Shown: positions 49,393 to 60,734 of the stretch, piece by piece | Layout of the letters: each line of letters opens with the position of its first letter | Position numbering within the stretch: the stretch's first letter is position 1 | Source: Lineus longissimus | Taxonomy: Eukaryota; Nemertea; Pilidiophora; Heteronemertea; Lineidae | Length of the DNA stretch: 64,000 bases | Assembly (NCBI RefSeq): GCF_910592395.1 | Contig: NC_088326.1 | Location: forward strand, 7,757,001-7,821,000 | Direction of reading: 5' to 3' | Translations under genes and position numbers: made by a program | Notes under the pieces: model-generated | Seen by the model: only the letters and a program-made list of their open reading frames with translations | What the model was told of the DNA's origin: nothing | Databases searched by the model: none

Positions 49393-50156
49393 TCACATAG
49401 TCTAATGAATCGTTCATTTCTAATGAATCGTTCATTTTTCACGCCTGACGCGTGAGGCCATACGTGCACATGAGGCCTCACGCGTCACGATTCATCCGTC
49501 ATTTTTTAGGGGATGTCACATATGGTTCACTTTGAACTCGTTCATTTGTCACTTGGCGTTTCCCGCGAACGGAAATGGACTCCTCCGAGGACGAAATGTT
49601 GGCCATGTTGCTGTTAATGCAGAACGGCCGCAAAAGAAAGCGAAGGCAACATCGTACAGTATGGTGTAGGGAACATTTCCTGGTCCGAAACACCAGGGGG
49701 GAGTTCCACAGAACCTACAAACATCTCGTCAACCATCCGGATGAGGAACTCTTCTTTAATTACATGCAAATGTCTTATCAAACCTTCGATGAGTTGAAGA
49801 GACTCGTGCTGCCGCATCTCGAACCTATCGGTTGTAACTGGAGAACTCCAATTACGGTAAAAAAAAGGTCTGAAACCATCGGATACTCATATTCAAGTGA
49901 TTTTGACAGCAGGCACCTCCTCTCTGCACCTAGTTCACGTCACAAAGAATTGGCCGTCCAATTCTTTGAGTCATTTATGACATTCATGAGTTCACGCACG
50001 AAATGACATGAATCGGCCAAAAATAAAAATGACTACAAAATTAGACCCTATGTGACATGGTATATTGAAAATACCTGGGGAATTCTTCAGGTCATGAATG
50101 ACCCGTGAAGCGTCACACATGAGGCGTGAAAACGTGAGGTCTATGTGACAGTTGCC
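49393..50156 (+). mobile_element. Internally deleted PIF/Harbinger copy (right half of head-to-head pair)
   Basis: Mirror image of 48618-49389. The inner end lacks the first eight bases of the terminal repeat (starts TCACATAG); the outer end is complete and followed by TTA (50157-50159). It keeps a longer piece of transposase exon 1 (49575-49858). Confidence 0.8.
49575..49870 (+). pseudogene. Harbinger transposase, exon 1 fragment
   Basis: ATG 49575 opens DSSEDEMLAMLLLMQNGRK, then HRTVWCREHFLVRNTRGEF, FFNYMQMSYQTFDELKR and PIGCNWRTPIT. It is closely related to, but not the same family as, the exon at 26664-26974. At about 49858 the exon joins directly to the 3' terminal region, so the DDE nuclease is deleted. 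Confidence 0.8.
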
Positions 50157-50159
50157 TTA

Positions 50160-50695
50160 CGACACCAATCCGCGGACCAGCATGACATGTCGTAATAGAG
50201 CTGACAAGTCTCCGTAATGATGTCATCGCGCAAAGACATCAAATAATGATACCAAGTTGGTTGTGAGGAAATGTTAAAACGAAATTGTCAGAAGAAATAC
50301 GTAAGAGGGCCTATCCTCGCAACTACAGGCGATACCAGCCACAGTAGTTCTACTTGTCGCCAAAGAATATTACTGTATGTCTGGATGAAGATGATTTGGG
50401 GCGAGATTTTCGGTCGTGGCTGGGCGAATTGCGTATCAACGCTATCAGTGTCAAGGTCATTCGACACAGAAAGCGTTTGCGTTAGTGTCAGCGGAACGAG
50501 CTTTTATCCTCTCTAATGACGCCATCACTTAAAATAGTAGTGCAGTGCTGCAGAATCGAGACCTTTCTCGAGAATAGTGGAGCGGAGGACTTTTGGACTG
50601 TTGGAACACGGCCCAGAGCATAATTATTGGGGACAATATGCTTTCTCATCCTTTCAGAGAAACTTTACACAGCTAATGGTATTTTGCAATTTCAG
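50160..50695. other. Intron 3 end, no gene seen
   Basis: No coding signal. The acceptor AATTTCAG ends at 50695. Confidence 0.4.
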
Positions 50696-50792
50696 GCTGA
50701 CTGTCTACAAGCTGGATTAGTATTCCTGCCGTTCATATATGCGATAACCATCACCATCAACACATTTTCCATATTTTACGATGGACCTAAAA
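50696..50792 (+). CDS. SLC20A: SLC20/PiT transporter, fourth coding exon
   Basis: Residues 194-225, entering in phase 0 and leaving in phase 1. It encodes ADCLQAGLVFLPFIYAITIT then INTFSIFYDGPK. In PiT proteins this place holds a short cytosolic or loop stretch, a membrane segment with FY and the N-x-FSI block, which matches. Donor GTAAGT. Confidence 0.92.
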
Positions 50793-51044
50793 GTAAGTGA
50801 AACGTGTTTCCATGACAATAAGCGATTTTGGCGTTGGTTCGATAGTAAAATCAATAACAAGTCAAACCTAAGAGACTGGTCATTATGTGTATTGCAGGGT
50901 GAAAGCTCGGGCACTGATGGTTGGAACGCAAGAGCATAAGACAGAAATATAAGGTTTCATCCAGTCCATCACAAATATATTGGACTTGTCATAATCAAAA
51001 GATCCCGGCTTTGATTGTGGGTAGCAATAGTTACGTATACTAGC

Positions 51045-52310
51045 ATTATACCCGTGGCGCAGGCGAATGTAGGTAATAAAGGCACTGGAAAAAAAGGCAC
51101 TGGAAAAAAGGTACGGAAAAAAAGGCACTAGGTAAAAAAGGCACTGGGTAGAAAAGCACTGGAAAAAAAGGCAATGGAAAAATGGCACCAGAAAAAAAAC
51201 GGAACAGCCTATTTTCAGTACCCTCCGACCAGAAAAACTAGCTTGGATAGGCAGGGAATCCATATAAAAAAATGATACAAATATCATCCGATTTAGTCCA
51301 GTAGTTTAATCAAATTAGATTCAGGGTTTCCTCAACAAAAACCTATTTCTTCAAGATACAATAGTTTATCACAAGAGTGTCAAAAAGTAAGCGACGACAC
51401 GAAGACATGATGACATGAAATCGCCCCCGGAGCTCACCCATGTGAACTAAAACGGGTTGGGGCAGGTTTGCAGGTTTTTACCGAGAGAAAAAAACTAACA
51501 AAAAAACACATACACATATAGAAATGCACCGGGGGGGGGGGGCACCCCATATGAATTTTGGGCCGAGGTGAATTTTGCACCTAGAGATTTTCTGGTGCCT
51601 TTTTTCCAGTGCCTTTTTTACCTAGTTTAGTGATTTCCTGGTGCCTTTTTTTCCAGTGCCTTTTTTACCTAGTGCCTTTTTTCCTAGTGGCTTTTTTTCC
51701 TAGTGCCTTTTTTCCAGTGCCTTTTTTACCTAGTGCCTTTTTTTCCGTACCTTTTTTTCCAGTGCCTTTCTTTCCAGTGCCTGTATTACCGTCTTCCGGC
51801 GCAGGCAGGCTGAAATGGGTTATGCCTGGAACTGCATGGGCCAAAAAATTGAATTGCAATGAAAATCTATTGCACTATCAAAGAGACAAATTAAACCAAC
51901 TGGATCCGGTTGCACCCCATATGAATTTTGGGCCGAGGTGAATTTTGCACCTAGAGATTTCCTGGTGCCTTTTTTTCCAGTGCCTTTTTTACCTAGTTTA
52001 GTGATTTCCTGGTGCTTTTTTTTCTAGTGCCTTTTTTACCTAGTGCCTTTTTTTCCTAGTGGCTTTTTTCCTAGTGCCTTTTTTTCCTAGTGCCTTTTTT
52101 CCAGTGCCTTTTTTACCTAGTGCCTTTTTTTCCGTACCTTTTTTTCCAGTGCCTTTCTTTCCAGTGCCTTTATTACCGTCTACCGGCGCAGGCAGGCTGA
52201 AATGGGTTATGCCTGGAACTGCATGGGCCAAAAAATTGAATTGCAATGAAAATCTATTGCACTATCAAAGAGACAAATTAAACCAACTGGACCCGGTTGG
52301 ACCCAGAACC
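51045..52310. repeat. Foldback minisatellite element plus 371 bp direct duplication
   Basis: 51060-51200 is a run of ~14-18 bp units (aaaaaaggcactgg); 51590-51790 and 51960-52180 are the same run reverse complemented (ccagtgcctttttt, cctagtgcctttttt). Outside the runs both sides carry cggcgcagg-type sequence (51057 against 51798 and 52183). The right side is present twice in direct order: 51542-51912 and 51913-52290 share caccccatatgaattttggg, the run, and a unique 110 bp tail (aggctgaaatgggttatgcc). Long open frames here are low-complexity artefacts. Confidence 0.75.
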
Positions 52311-53555
52311 TGTGCTGTTGCCGGCATATACAAGTATATTAATTGGTCCGATAGATATGATGAGGTAATGTCAACATGACTCGTACCTTGGTCAGCAATA
52401 GACCCCTTTTTATATGGAGAAGAAAAAGAACTCAGATAGGCCTACACATGTCGCCTGCCCAATGGCTCGAACCAGTTACAATATCACTTGTATCACCAAG
52501 TATAACTTTAAAATGCATGCTGCTCCGATCCTAGCAAGGTCTTGGGCAAGGTACTTAGTCAACAGGCAAGCTAGAGGTTCAGCACCATGAGCAGCTCCTT
52601 GATAGGCCTTGCCAAGATTGCCTCTTCAGATACATGGTCACCATGTCACCTTGGTCATCTTCATTTGAAATTCCCTTCATAATAAAGGGCTAGTTCTGGC
52701 TAACACAGCACCCTTAAACAATGCCCCTATCGTGTCCCTCAGAATATCCCCTCAACCAGAATGTTTTCACCCCACCAGGCCCATGGGGATATCTGCTGTA
52801 TTTAAATAGGTTCTCAATCTCACCCAAAATAGATTAGTCTGTAGGATATACATGTGTGCTAAACACCCGAACGCCACAATACATATAGACCCTTTATCTT
52901 GTTGCGTGCAAAGAGGCTGGTATGGAGTTGTGTATCGGTGGGTGTTTAGAAATATTTGCATAGGTTGAAGATGGTGGATCACATGGTCACATGCAGAGCC
53001 ATTGAATGGTCAAAGGGGGTTGTTCCTCTTAGTTAAAAGTGAATAAAGCAATCGAAGTTAAAATGAAATGGGAGAACAAATAGCAAAAGTAGGTACCTGA
53101 ACAATTTACACTGATATTTGTTTTGCAATTTGTATTTGTTTTGGTATATTTCCGCACTGTTGACTCATGAAATGCCTCCATATGCTAATGAGAACTCCTG
53201 TTGACTTTTGACCATCCCCTTATGATGATAACCATGCCCTTATATGGAAGCAACAAAAACTGCTATTTCTCCATAATCGCTCCAGAATTCCAATATCAAA
53301 GCCCTCCAAGACATACTCTGTATCAAGCTCGACTCTAAGGAGAAGTTTTTGGTCATCCGATCTAAACTGACTGACGAGTTAGATTACAAACTATTAAACC
53401 ACTACGTCCATTATAGTAGTGATGATGTTAAATCATGACCACGCAAATAGCAAATTGCCTAAACTAAGAAGCATAATAATCAATATAACATGGGGGTATG
53501 GTTTGCAACAACTGGTTGTGGGATTTAAGTTAAAGACCATTTAAACCATAGTGAT
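52311..53555. other. Intron 4, no gene seen
   Basis: AT-rich sequence without recognised repeats or proteins. Confidence 0.4.
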
Positions 53556-53559
53556 CCAA

Positions 53560-53735
53560 TTGATGACGACAGAGTTCCACCACAGGCGGACATTTGGTCA
53601 ATATTTACTCACTAGATGTCTACACTTGTATGGTACAGATATTCCAAACACTGGCATGGTGACGACAGAATTCCACCACAGGCGGTCTTTTGGTCAGTGT
53701 TTACTCACCAGATGTCGACACCTGAATGGTAGCAT
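53560..53735 (+). repeat. 98 bp direct repeat, two copies
   Basis: tgacgacagagttccaccac at 53562 and tgacgacagaattccaccac at 53660 start two similar ~75 bp stretches that also share ggcgg and tttactcac-agatgtc. Confidence 0.7.
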
Positions 53736-54179
53736 AGCAAATGATATTCTACCAGGCGCGAGGCGTATTCATTCTGTTAGCAACACAACCATTCAATATT
53801 GAAAGGTTTATATTGCTAAGGATACTGATCAAGGAATCCAAAGTTGTTGTCAATACGGAAGTCTCAATCGGACTTTGTACGAAGAGCATTACTTCGTCCC
53901 AGGAGCTAAGCTCCAGAGCTCGAATGGTTTTACCATGTCGCTTAAAGGCTAAAAGATATATCTTATTTTGTCGAAGATCAGGACGTAAGAGTAAACATTT
54001 TGAAAAATAACTTAAATATTCCATTTAAATAAATACAATGAATAACACAGCGGTAATCGAACAACAGATGAAACATATTGGTGTGCTAACCCCACTTTAC
54101 AACAAGTTACTGCTAGTAACCAACAAAGCTCGACCATAACTTCGAATAGAGCAAGGCTCGACTAAATTTCAACAAGGGC

Positions 54180-54265
54180 TGTGGAGTCTGGTTAACCCTA
54201 GTCAAGGGCTAGTTAACCCTAGTCAAAGGCTAGTTAACCCTAGTTACCAACTAGCATCAAATACA
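54180..54265 (+). repeat. Short ~24 bp tandem repeat
   Basis: gttaaccctagtcaagggct recurs three times and decays into gttaccaactag on the right. Related 'gctcgac-aa' and 'tcaacaag' motifs lie on both sides. Confidence 0.6.
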
Positions 54266-54856
54266 AGTCAGCAAGGCTCTACTAGCAGTCAACAAGCCTT
54301 AACTGATAGTGGTATTAAAGCCAAACAAGACCTTGAGGTGCTAGTTGTTACTGGTAAAAGCAAGGATTTCTTAAAGGGTAACTCGTGTAAAATTTCACCA
54401 TATAATGTTTTAGCTGTTTTTGACAAATGACTACGTCAATTTCTCATAAACCGGTAAGGTTTTCGAATCGAAATGCACATTTTCTAGAAATTGATGGTTT
54501 AATCTCGCCCGGACGGTTCGCTTCAATGCCGTTTTCGTTGATGACGTCACAACATGAACATTTTCGCGGTCGCGGTGGTTTACATTCAGCGATTTTATAA
54601 TAAATCTAATCAAAAATGGAAAATTTGAGCGTTACATTTGTGATCAACAATTAAAAACGGACGTATTTCCGCAAAGTTGTAAATCACATCATAGTATCAC
54701 TTTAAATAAACATATCACATTGAATGACTTAGATATTATGACAGAGAAGGAATCTTGAAACACCATAGGATCTACCAGACAAAGATGGCTGCCAGGCTAA
54801 ATGATTCATTGGGTAAGACAATCTCGAAAACTTACACTGAATTAACAAATTAGTTC

Positions 54857-56247
54857 TTGCCAGTTGATGACGCAGATTATCTTTATGAATACTTAAGAAA
54901 TGATGACCTCGTTACCAATGAACTCGATAAGTGGTTAGGGTGGCTGAGTCTTAGGATGGGAGCATTGACCGCTTTGGCACCGTCAACTCTTATCACTTTA
55001 GGACATTGTAATGAGGGTAACCAGAAAAAATCAATTAAGATAAATGGGCCAGGAGACTCCTGTAACACAGCTAGTGACAACCATTGAGAAACCAAAGAAA
55101 CAAAGATCAGAGAAGCAATTAGCGTGGTCACAACAATTAGGTAAAAGATCACAAGAAATTAAGAGGTTAAAAATAGCATCGCAAAGCGTGCATACCCCCT
55201 CAGCCTATTAATGTTGAAGGTGAGATAATGGTGAAATTGGCTTACTGGAGTGGCTAGTTTGCATATGGAAATTAAAATTGTGGAAACCTATTTTGAGGAT
55301 GTGAGCGTGGCGGCCATATTGAATTTCGAATCGCGCTGATTTTCGAAAGGAACCTTCCCCTTACAAAACTGCATTAGGCCTACACTCACTAAAAGTTAAT
55401 TCCATCCTCCCAAGTCGTTCTCCTCGAAATTGACGGAAACCGATTTCAAACACGCCGCCCTGGTGGCCATATTGATAATCGGAACAAGCCCGTTTTCGAA
55501 AGGAACCTTTCGCTAGTCACCCCCAATGAACATACCAAAAATTGAACTAATTATCAAAGCCATTCTCCTCGAAATTGACGGAGACCGATTTCAAGCACGC
55601 CGCCCTAGTGGCCATATTGATAATCAGAACGAGACCGTTTTCGAAAGGAACCTCGCCCTAGTCACCCTCAACGTACATACCAAAAATGCATTTGATCGGA
55701 CGAACGGTTCTCCTCGAAATTGACGGAAACCAATTTCAAACACGCCGCCCTGGTGGCCATATTGATAATCGGAACAAGCCCGTTTTCGAAAGGAACCTTC
55801 CTCTAGTCACCCCCAATGTACATACAAAAAATTTAATTGATTGTCAAAGCTGTTCTTCTTGAAATCGACGGAAACCGAGTAGCAGACGCCCGCCCGCCCG
55901 CCCGGACGGACGGCGCACGTGACGACAATACCCCTCTAGCCCATTTGGACTGAGGGGTAAAAAGGGATACCAGACAACCGGTCGAATCCAACAAGGTTGA
56001 ACCAGAACAAGAACCAGATCGTCAACCCGAACCCGAAACAGAACCTGAACCTGTCTCTAAGACATCATATGGTAACTTAGTAGCTGTGGCAGCAGTTGCT
56101 ATTGTCGCTAGCATTTACTTTATGTTTAAGAAAAAGTTAAAACCTGGAAGACCAGAAAATACTGTTTTTAAAGAGAAGGTTGTAACGGTGCATATCCCTG
56201 TCGTGAAAGAGGTGATTAAGGAATCAAAATTGTTTTTAATGGAGTAG
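54857..56247 (+). pseudogene. Acidic single-span membrane protein, interrupted by a repeat
   Basis: Three open segments seem to belong to one gene. 54857-55040 encodes ADYLYEYLRNDDLVTNELDK and WLGWLSLRMGALTALAPS. After a frameshift, 55049-55209 encodes a basic part (IEKPKKQRSEKQLAWSQQL, GKRSQEIKRLK). A repeat block (55210-55965) follows; then 55972-56247 encodes a Glu/Pro-rich stretch (VEPEQEPDRQPEPETEPEP), one membrane segment (LVAVAAVAIVASIYFMF), a basic anchor and a tail ending in ESKLFLME and TAG. Similar small basic-plus-membrane proteins accompany the polymerase in Polinton-like elements of marine animals; that link is from general recall and is not certain. The ATG is not visible, since a TAG stands just upstream of 54857. 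Confidence 0.5.
55210..55965. repeat. ~140 bp-unit repeat block inserted in the membrane protein gene
   Basis: The stretch ctcctcgaaattgacgga recurs near 55421, 55562, 55709 and (as ttcttgaaatcgacgga) 55855. Each is followed by caaacacgccgccctggtgg-ccatattgataat and cgttttcgaaaggaacct. It ends in a (CCCG)n-like GC-rich stretch at 55890-55915. Confidence 0.75.
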
Positions 56248-56272
56248 TGAGTTACCTTAAGTTTACATTAAG

Positions 56273-56920
56273 TTAAACACATTGTCTACAGTTTCTAGTG
56301 AAAAATGAAAGGTAATCCATTTTCTCACTCCCATTCAAAACATTAACCACACATGGTAAATCCTGTTGGTTTTTAATGAATAAGTTTTCTTGAAGTTTGA
56401 GAATTTTCTTGAGATAATCTAAACTAGTTGATTTTTCTTTTGAACGGTTTCTCTTTTTCATTCTTTCATAACAAACCACTCGATCTCTTCTGAGGTAAAT
56501 TATGAAATTGGGTTTAACGCACATATTTTTGTAGTGTTTGGAATATGCGTCCTCTAGGCTATTAGATTGACAACGAGTTAAATTCCCACCGACCCAACTC
56601 AGGCGTGAAAAGATATGATGAGTGGAGAAAATGCTTCTCTCCACAATTATTGTTTTCCCTTTAACAGAGCACCATCTCTCACTGAATGTTTCCATCGCCA
56701 TCAATTGAAATTCTTCGGAATATTTTTTCGCGTTATTGTACATGAGTTCAAGTAGATTTTTCCCATTATAGTTTCGCCACACCTCGAATGGTTCTGGTAC
56801 TATTACTACGTCTGAGACTTTTTGTTCCAAGCAGAGCTTGCTGTCGCAGCCCTTAGCCGGCGGAGGACAAAAAAAACAACTATACGTGGCGGATATTAAA
56901 AAAAAAAGAATACAATTCAC
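56273..56920 (-). pseudogene. Deoxynucleoside kinase (dNK/TK2/dCK family) lacking its P-loop
   Basis: dNKs phosphorylate deoxynucleosides with ATP to feed DNA synthesis. The 215-codon frame is open throughout. Residues 38-48 give VVIVPEPFEVW (base/sugar-binding Glu and Trp), 51-60 a GKNLLELMY block, 91-98 IIVERSIF (ERS catalytic motif), 137-144 PNFIIYLR and 153-165 the Arg/Lys-rich lid (RMKKRNRSKEKS). At residues 23-33, where the Walker A loop should stand, the sequence reads KGCDSKLCLEQ: the residues on either side of the loop remain, but the Gly-Ser-Gly-Lys centre is missing, as by a short in-frame deletion. So the fold is recognisable but the ATP site is not. Alternatives: assembly error, or a live protein with another role. 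It lies convergent with the membrane protein gene. Confidence 0.75.
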
Positions 56921-57780
56921 AAATCATTTAATTGACATTATATACACATTACACATTACACATTACACATTACTCACGTAAAGGCCTCGCGTGCTAGCTT
57001 TATAATTGAGCGGAAAAATGCGGTATAATGCGGTTAGGCGGCGCAGGATGTTCTTGCGTTAGGTCTCACTAGCCAGTGCAATGGCCGGGCCTACCTGGCT
57101 CCACAAATGGCGCGACGTCATTTCATGCATAGCCCTGTTCAAGTGGCTGTCGACCTTGCAGTATATCACTCTCACACATAAACCTATACATTTCTGAATA
57201 GCTTGTCGCTTCTAGAATACATCTTGCCAGCTTTCATTGTTATCAAGTAATTCAGTCATGAGAACATGGGGGCAGCACAATACATGAGACACCCTGTACA
57301 TCGATGAAAATTTTGAAAATTTCACCTTGCCGCCTTATAACTTGACGATTAACATGGATGGTGAAATAATATTTTTATAAACTTCTACTTATCACCTTGA
57401 GAAAGCCAAATAATAACAATTTTAAATTTTGATACCAAAATAGGGTGTCGTTGCGGCTTTTCTTTGAGCATTTTGACCGCGAAGTCTCACCTTGAGAACA
57501 TGTGCACTCTGACAGGAACCAGTTCATGTCAACATCCGATTGAGCTATAAAAAGCATGCGAGGCCTGGTCACTGCGGACGTGCACAGAAGAAGCTGATAT
57601 TTTCCTCAAATAATCGTCAGAGCTACCTCTTCACAAAATACCCAGGACACCGACATTTGAACATGCAGCAATAGCGATATGATAGGCTTATCTGTATCCA
57701 TGGTAATCGCCTGAGATTGAAGAACTTTTTTTTTACCACTGGCTAGTGAGACCTTAAAGATTCGCCATGTTGTTCAAGTG
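56921..57780. other. No gene seen
   Basis: A short acacatt tandem tract stands at 56943-56975, just upstream of the kinase frame. The rest is unrecognised; I looked here on the minus strand for a separate P-loop exon of the kinase and found none. Confidence 0.4.
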
Positions 57781-57876
57781 AGTTTTCTTGTTGCGACGTC
57801 AAAACGTCGTAACGTCTAAACAATAAAGAAACGCGCAATCCGCGGCCAACAATAAACACAAACTTCGCGTCACGGA

Positions 57877-57909
57877 TGACGTCACATATAATGTCCGTAG
57901 ATGACGTCA
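57877..57909. promoter_or_regulatory. Pair of CRE/ATF-type palindromes
   Basis: TGACGTCA occurs at 57877-57884 and again at 57902-57909, 25 bp apart (start to start), within a locally CpG-richer stretch (57780-58030). This is the consensus site of CREB/ATF bZIP factors. Whether it drives any transcript is unknown; it lies between the kinase and the ORF at 58101-58466. Confidence 0.35.
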
Positions 57910-58100
57910 TAATACTCATAGCGAGTGCGCATGCGTACTTAGTTTCGGACATACCGCCGCGCGGTGTATTGATCATGGACGAATCGTCGCGGCTTCTGAA
58001 CGAGTCGCCCGTATTTGGAACGGATCGGAACACTTGCATTCAATAATTCTGACTTCCCGGAGGCAATGTTACCCTCAATAGCAATTCTAACCATATATTA

Positions 58101-58466
58101 CTAAATAAAGTTTCGATCACTGTAATCAATGTATTTTTCATAATACGTACTGAATGGCATCGTGGAGATTCCATCTTCTGAGATGAATATCTTGTCATCA
58201 AAAAGGACACAGGCTTTTCTTTTCAACCTCCTCCAAATAGATCTGATGCTTTTCTGATCTTAAATATCTCATTTTGTGATCACTTGACTTACTGTTTTCA
58301 AGACAGTCGATGAAGTCATCGAATGAGATATCTCTCTGAACCACGTTCTTGGTAATTCCCTCAGTTTATTTGCTTCTGAATCTTTTGTCATGTAAGCATA
58401 TATTTTGTTCTCAAGGCAATTAATTCTATCATCTCTTCTCCTTCTAACCCGTGTAGTAGAACTCAT
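58101..58466 (-). pseudogene. Unrecognised ORF with two in-frame stops
   Basis: One frame of 122 codons from ATG 58466 to TAG 58101. It is interrupted only by two stops close together (near 58270 and 58258). Before them it encodes an Arg-rich start (RVRRRRDDRINCLENKIYAY) and LRELPRTWFREISHSM; after them IRSIWRRLKRKACVLFDDKI and an EDGISTMPFSTYYEKY tail. The frame survives on both sides of the stops, so this was a real gene. I do not recognise the family. Its position between polymerase and kinase, on the same strand, suggests it belongs to the same element. Confidence 0.45.
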
Positions 58467-58469
58467 ACA

Positions 58470-59434
58470 TCAGAAGCTTAGACAATTCCAAGACTGAAGC
58501 AACAATGTAAATTGCTTTGTCATATCTCTTGGATGTTTTCCTCATGCTAATAGCTGCGTTCTGTTCGTCAAATATCAACGTACTCCCTACTATACAACAG
58601 TAGAGCATTTCACTGTTGTCGATATCGCATTAAACAGTGAACATTCTACTGTGTGTTTGCTTTTGCGCACATTCTCTGCGCAACGAAGAACACCATTATT
58701 GAATATTATATAAATATTGCATGTCAAGCCATAGAATAGTCAAAATTATTTGTCAGGTAAAAAATTATTTCACGAGGCTTTGCGAGTGACCCAAACCACT
58801 GTCAAAGTGATTTTTAATCGGCGGATACGCAAATCATGTATGGAGCCAAGACGTGTACATTATGTACTGTAGACAGTGTGTGTTTTACATTAGCAGACGA
58901 TGTTTGTTTGAAGCGAGTCCAGGCCCAACTTGAATGCCTTGTACTTTCTGTTCGTGGATGTAACAGTCCCACCCAATGCAACCTACCTACTTTGTGGGTG
59001 TAATTCAAGACCATGACAGTATCACTGTGCAACTTCCTGGCTTAAAACGCCGTAAATATGCTGTTTTTTATCGCCGATTTCGCCGAAATCTTAATGGCCG
59101 CCATTAGCAATATCGCGTCATCGATGACGTCAGCCGTGGAATAATGCCGTGGAATAGTCAAAATTATCGCATGGCACGTGGTCGTGAATGACGCGACGTG
59201 ATTGGCTCACATACTAATGAGGTATGATAATCTGGAATATTGTTGAATGACCACGTGTTTTTAATTTGTTCTATATATAGTTTTTGACTGTAGCCGAATA
59301 GACAATTTGAACTTGAAATTTTGACTCTTTTATTTCATTTTAGCAGTGAGGATGGGCGGCAACAGGCGGTATCATTTCCAACAACATGTCACAATAAGAG
59401 ACCTTTTTCCCCTATGTGCCAGGAGTATGAGGGG
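58470..59434. other. No gene seen
   Basis: AT-rich, with a TGACGTCA at about 59127. Nothing was recognised on either strand. Confidence 0.4.
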
Positions 59435-60640
59435 TTGGGACGGTTAGGTCCTCTCATTCCCAGCCGCCAGTCACAATCTGGTAAATTTTTGTCTCAAGTA
59501 TGAATTTTGGCAATGATTATGGGTCGGGGTCCTATCATTCCCAGCCGCGAGTCACAATCTGGTAACTTTCTGTCTCACGTATGAAATTTGGCAGTGATCA
59601 TGGGTCGGGGTCCTATCATTCACAGCCACGAGTCACAATCTGGTAACTTTTTGTCTCACATATAAAGTTTGGCAGTGATCATGGGTCGGGGTCCTATCGT
59701 TCCCAGCCACGAGTCACAATCTGGTAACTTTTTGCCTCACGTATGAAGTTTGGCAGTGATCATGGGTCGGGGTCCTATCATTAACAGCCACGAGTCACAA
59801 TCTGGTAACTTTTTGTCTCACGTATGAAGTTTGGCAGTGATAATGGGTCGGGGTCCTATCATTCACAGCCACGAGTCACAATCTGGTAACTTTTTGTCTC
59901 ACATATGAAGTTTGGCAGTGATCATGGTTCAGGGTCCTATCATTCACAGCCACGAGTCACAATCTGGTAACTTTTTGTCTCACATATGAAGTTTGGCAGT
60001 GATCATGGTTCGGGGTCCTATCATTAACAGCCACGAGTCACAATCTGGTAACTTTTTGTCTTACGTATGAAGTTTGGCGGTGATCATGGGTCGGGGTCCT
60101 ATCATTCACAGCCACGAGTCACAATCTGGTAACTTTTTGTCTCACATATGAAGTTTGGCAGTGATCATGGGTCAGGGTCCTATCATTCCCAGCCACGAGT
60201 CACAATCTGGTAACTTTTTGTCTCACATATGAAGTTTGGCAGTGATCATGGTTCGGGGTCCTATCATTAACAGCCACGAGTCACAATCTGGTAACTTTTT
60301 GTCTCACGTATGAAGTTTGGCAGTGATCATGGGTCGGGGTCCTATCATTCACAGCCACGAGTCACCATCTGATAACTTTTTGTCTCACGTATGAAGTTTG
60401 GCAGTGATCATGGGTCGGGGTCCTATCATTCACAGCCACGAGTCACAATCTGGTAACTTTTTGTCTCACATATAAAGTTTGGCAGTTGTCATGGGTCGGG
60501 GTCCCATCATTCCCAGCCGTAAGTCACAATCAGGTTACTTTTTGTCTCACATATAAAGTTTGGCAGTGATCAGGGGTCAGGGTCCTATCATTCACAGCCA
60601 CGAGTCACAATCTGGTAACTTTTTGTCTCACGTATGGGCC
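59435..60640. repeat. 81 bp minisatellite, about 15 copies
   Basis: The unit contains gtcacaatctggtaactttt, tgtctcacgtatgaagtttg, gcagtgatcatgggtcgggg and tcctatcattcacagccacga. Starts of gtcacaatctgg fall at 59470, 59551, 59632 and onward at 81 bp steps, with almost no length variation. Copies differ by a few substitutions; some variants (gttcggggt, attaacagcc) recur in alternate units, pointing to multi-unit duplication. The array ends sharply at 60638 next to the polymerase remnant. Confidence 0.95.
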
Positions 60641-60734
60641 CACTCATTGTTAGTTCAAGAAGCGGATAATAGACGGCGAAAGCATCTGGTCAACTGTGAA
60701 CTGTCCACTGTGTAAGCGGAAAATGGAGACAGTG

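Noticed and set aside
51609-52380. Frames rich in Pro, Phe, Ser and Val (or Lys, Gly, Thr on the other strand)
   Set aside because: Low-complexity translations of the CCAGTGCCTTTTTT minisatellite.
57330-57350. Possible P-loop exon for the kinase (GGK-like stretch on the minus strand)
   Set aside because: The frame around it is closed and the residues do not fit a Walker A loop; the remnant loop flanks are already present within the kinase frame.
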